Source of the DNA: Funiculus sociatus GB2-C1
Lineage (GTDB): Bacteria > Cyanobacteriota > Cyanobacteriia > Cyanobacteriales > FACHB-T130
Length of the DNA: 33,864 nucleotides
Reading direction: 5' to 3'
NCBI RefSeq assembly: GCF_039962115.1
Contig: NZ_JAMPKJ010000063.1
Span: 1-33,864, forward strand
Of this stretch, positions 32,115 to 33,864 are shown piece by piece; within the stretch, counting starts at the first letter, position 1, and every line of letters starts with the position of its first letter. The notes under the pieces were generated by a model that had not been told where the DNA came from, did not search any database, and saw only the letters and a list, made by a program, of their open reading frames with translations. A program made the translations under genes and the position numbers.

Positions 32115-32478
32115 AAATCTATTTTTGAGTTAATAACAACTACTTAATAAGTAGACCGCTTTTAATAGCCCAAGTTCCTAGCCGAATCTCAAAAGGCGCA
32201 AATTAGGCGATCGCGTATATGCGATAATCTGCCTGTAGCTACATGAAAATGCTGCGACATAAGAGGTAAGCAAGACAGCAGCATTGCTTCAGCAACAGAA
32301 AGATTTCATCTGAGTGCAACACCAATGTCACAAGTACGTCATATCAGGTGTCTACAGTGAGAAGAGTAGAGAGGTGAAGGTTCTCTTCTCTATAGGTGAA
32401 TCTAGATAGCGTCTTTACGCGGACGCGGTTGGGTAACAAGCGTACTAAGTTTTAACTTCCTTGTGACAGGTGTTTCAA
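32115..32478. other. Divergent intergenic region upstream of the Deg protease gene
   Basis: About 360 bases without a gene. It contains a HIP1 site near 32207 and an inverted repeat GAGAAGAG (32359-32366) / CTCTTCTC (32383-32390) about 90 bases before the protease start. It should hold promoters for both flanking genes; none is assigned. Confidence 0.5.
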
Positions 32479-33717
32479 ATGCAAAGCAGACAGCAAGATA
32501 GAGATAAAAATTCCGGGCGATTTGACGCTTCAGCTTCCAAACCCTGGCAAAAGACAGCAACCTATCTGTCGCTGGTGCTGTTGGGAGCAGGTGTCACTTT
32601 TTCAGGCAACTATCTAGTAACTAAGGGCGTGGGGACCGAACCCCTACAAGCATCTCCCCTTCCAGAGAGTCTCACAGCTCAGGCATTACCAGGAAATACA
32701 GATACAAACTTTGTTACAGATGTTGTTGAAAGGGTGGGGCCAGCCGTAGTGCGGATTAATTCTTCCCGTACAGTAAGCAGACAGATTCCCGATGCCTTCA
32801 ACGATCCTACCTTCCGGCGATTCTTTGGCGGGCAATTACCCAGTGGCCCCCAAGAAAGAGTAGAACGGGGTACTGGCTCTGGATTTATTATCAACACTGA
32901 TGGTCAAATTCTCACCAATGCCCATGTGGTAGATGGTGCTGACACTGTAAACGTTATCCTCAAGGATGGGCGCACCTTTAAAGGTAAGGTGATGGGAACT
33001 GACCCAGTAACAGATGTGGCTGTGGTTAAGATTCAGGCTGATAATTTGCCGACAGTGCGTTTAGGTAATTCCGAGCAATTGCGGCCTGGGGAATGGGCGA
33101 TCGCTATCGGTAATCCCCTTGGTCTTGATAATACCGTTACTACGGGCATCATTAGCGCCACCGGACGTTCTAGCTCCCAAGTTGGCGTTCCCGATAAGCG
33201 GGTAAACTTCATTCAAACTGATGCGGCGATTAATCCGGGTAACTCTGGCGGGCCATTGCTGAACGCCAGAGGTGAGGTAATTGGGATGAATACAGCCATT
33301 ATCCAGGGCGCTCAAGGACTTGGTTTCTCAATTCCCATCAACACCGCTCAACGCATTGCTAACCAGCTGGTGACTACAGGTAAGGTGGAACATCCTTATT
33401 TAGGCGTTCAGATGACGACGCTTACCCCTGACGTGAGACAGCAAATTAATGAAGATGCCAATAGTGGCTTGAGCGTAGATGCAGATCGAGGTGTCCTCGT
33501 TCTTCGAGTTATGCGAAATTCCCCAGCTGCTAAGGCGGGGTTACGCCCTGGAGATGTGATTCAAAAAATCAATGGGCAAGCGATCGCAAACTCAGAAAGC
33601 GTACAACAGCAAGTAGAAAAGACTCAAGTAGGCAGCAATTTACAGCTAGAGTTACGTCGGAATGGGCAAAATCTCAACGTACCTATCCAAACCGCTGCGC
33701 TTCCGGTTGAGCGTTAG
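32479..33717 (+). CDS. HtrA/Deg-family serine protease with one PDZ domain
   Basis: A 412-residue periplasmic or thylakoid-lumen protease that degrades or refolds damaged proteins under heat, light or oxidative stress. An N-terminal anchor or signal ([20 protein letters not shown], about 25-45) is followed by a trypsin-like domain with triad H149 (NAHVV), D179 ([11 protein letters not shown]) and S256 (GNSGGP). One PDZ domain covers about 305-405 ([23 protein letters not shown]). The architecture matches cyanobacterial HhoA/HhoB/HtrA; which one is not decided. The ATG at 32479 (AGG eight bases upstream) is favoured over a GTG nine bases earlier. The remaining bases to 33864 show no gene. Confidence 0.95.
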   Translation: MQSRQQDRDKNSGRFDASASKPWQKTATYLSLVLLGAGVTFSGNYLVTKGVGTEPLQASPLPESLTAQALPGNTDTNFVTDVVERVGPAVVRINSSRTVSRQIPDAFNDPTFRRFFGGQLPSGPQERVERGTGSGFIINTDGQILTNAHVVDGADTVNVILKDGRTFKGKVMGTDPVTDVAVVKIQADNLPTVRLGNSEQLRPGEWAIAIGNPLGLDNTVTTGIISATGRSSSQVGVPDKRVNFIQTDAAINPGNSGGPLLNARGEVIGMNTAIIQGAQGLGFSIPINTAQRIANQLVTTGKVEHPYLGVQMTTLTPDVRQQINEDANSGLSVDADRGVLVLRVMRNSPAAKAGLRPGDVIQKINGQAIANSESVQQQVEKTQVGSNLQLELRRNGQNLNVPIQTAALPVER

Positions 33718-33864
33718 TAGGCTGTAGCCTTCCATAAGGTGAGTAAGACAGCTGACTGCCTGACAGAAGTAGGTGAAAGCCAATAGCCGCGGGGAATTTG
33801 TGAAAAAGGGTAGAGGGACATGAGAGGCTAGAGTTACCACACAACAGCCATCTATTCATGACAA

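Overview
The window is chromosome-like DNA from a cyanobacterium, most likely filamentous. The palindrome GCGATCGC (HIP1) occurs about 40 times. Heptameric STRR repeats, several dispersed palindromic repeats and many cyanobacteria-type proteins support this. Genus cannot be set from the sequence alone. No rRNA, tRNA, CRISPR array or transposase gene was seen.

Left part (1-6.8 kb): a REC-PAS-histidine kinase; a minus-strand merR-dinB-aldo/keto reductase set with the same 14-bp palindrome before merR and before dinB; a Ser/Thr kinase with a short tandem-repeat tail; an exported protein; and a small HD hydrolase of the alarmone-hydrolase (MESH1-like) type.

Centre left (7.1-17.4 kb): a long, entirely plus-strand stress cluster. 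In order: a small helical ferritin-like protein, a DUF2267 protein, a DJ-1/PfpI protein with a helical C-terminal extension, an SDR oxidoreductase, a membrane-anchored SRPBCC protein, two related exported small proteins each followed by a near-identical zinc alcohol/formaldehyde-type dehydrogenase, a 60-residue internally deleted copy of the SRPBCC protein, a cupin, a manganese catalase and a small exported protein. The content points to peroxide, aldehyde and desiccation-type stress. The cluster appears to have grown partly by local duplication.

Centre right (17.6-20.9 kb): an accessory-looking, AT-rich, HIP1-free stretch on the minus strand. It has a DUF262 (ParB/Srx-like) gene overlapping a HEPN RNase-like gene by four bases, with an XRE-type regulator upstream. 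This two-gene unit is the best candidate for a poorly described defence or toxin system. Two small cyanobacterial hypothetical genes follow on the plus strand.

Right part (21.1-33.9 kb): a membrane-anchored di-heme c-type cytochrome (RoxA/MauG-like), a HAD phosphatase, an acidic 23-residue-repeat protein, a lipoprotein, pdxH divergent from an AI-2E-type permease, a large membrane protein fused to a spermidine-synthase-like domain, a hypothetical protein, a decayed antibiotic-biosynthesis-monooxygenase gene beside another gene fragment, an acyltransferase-like hypothetical protein, and an HtrA/Deg serine protease. Three related MITE-like palindromic elements lie at 13.6, 25.6 and 27.8 kb.
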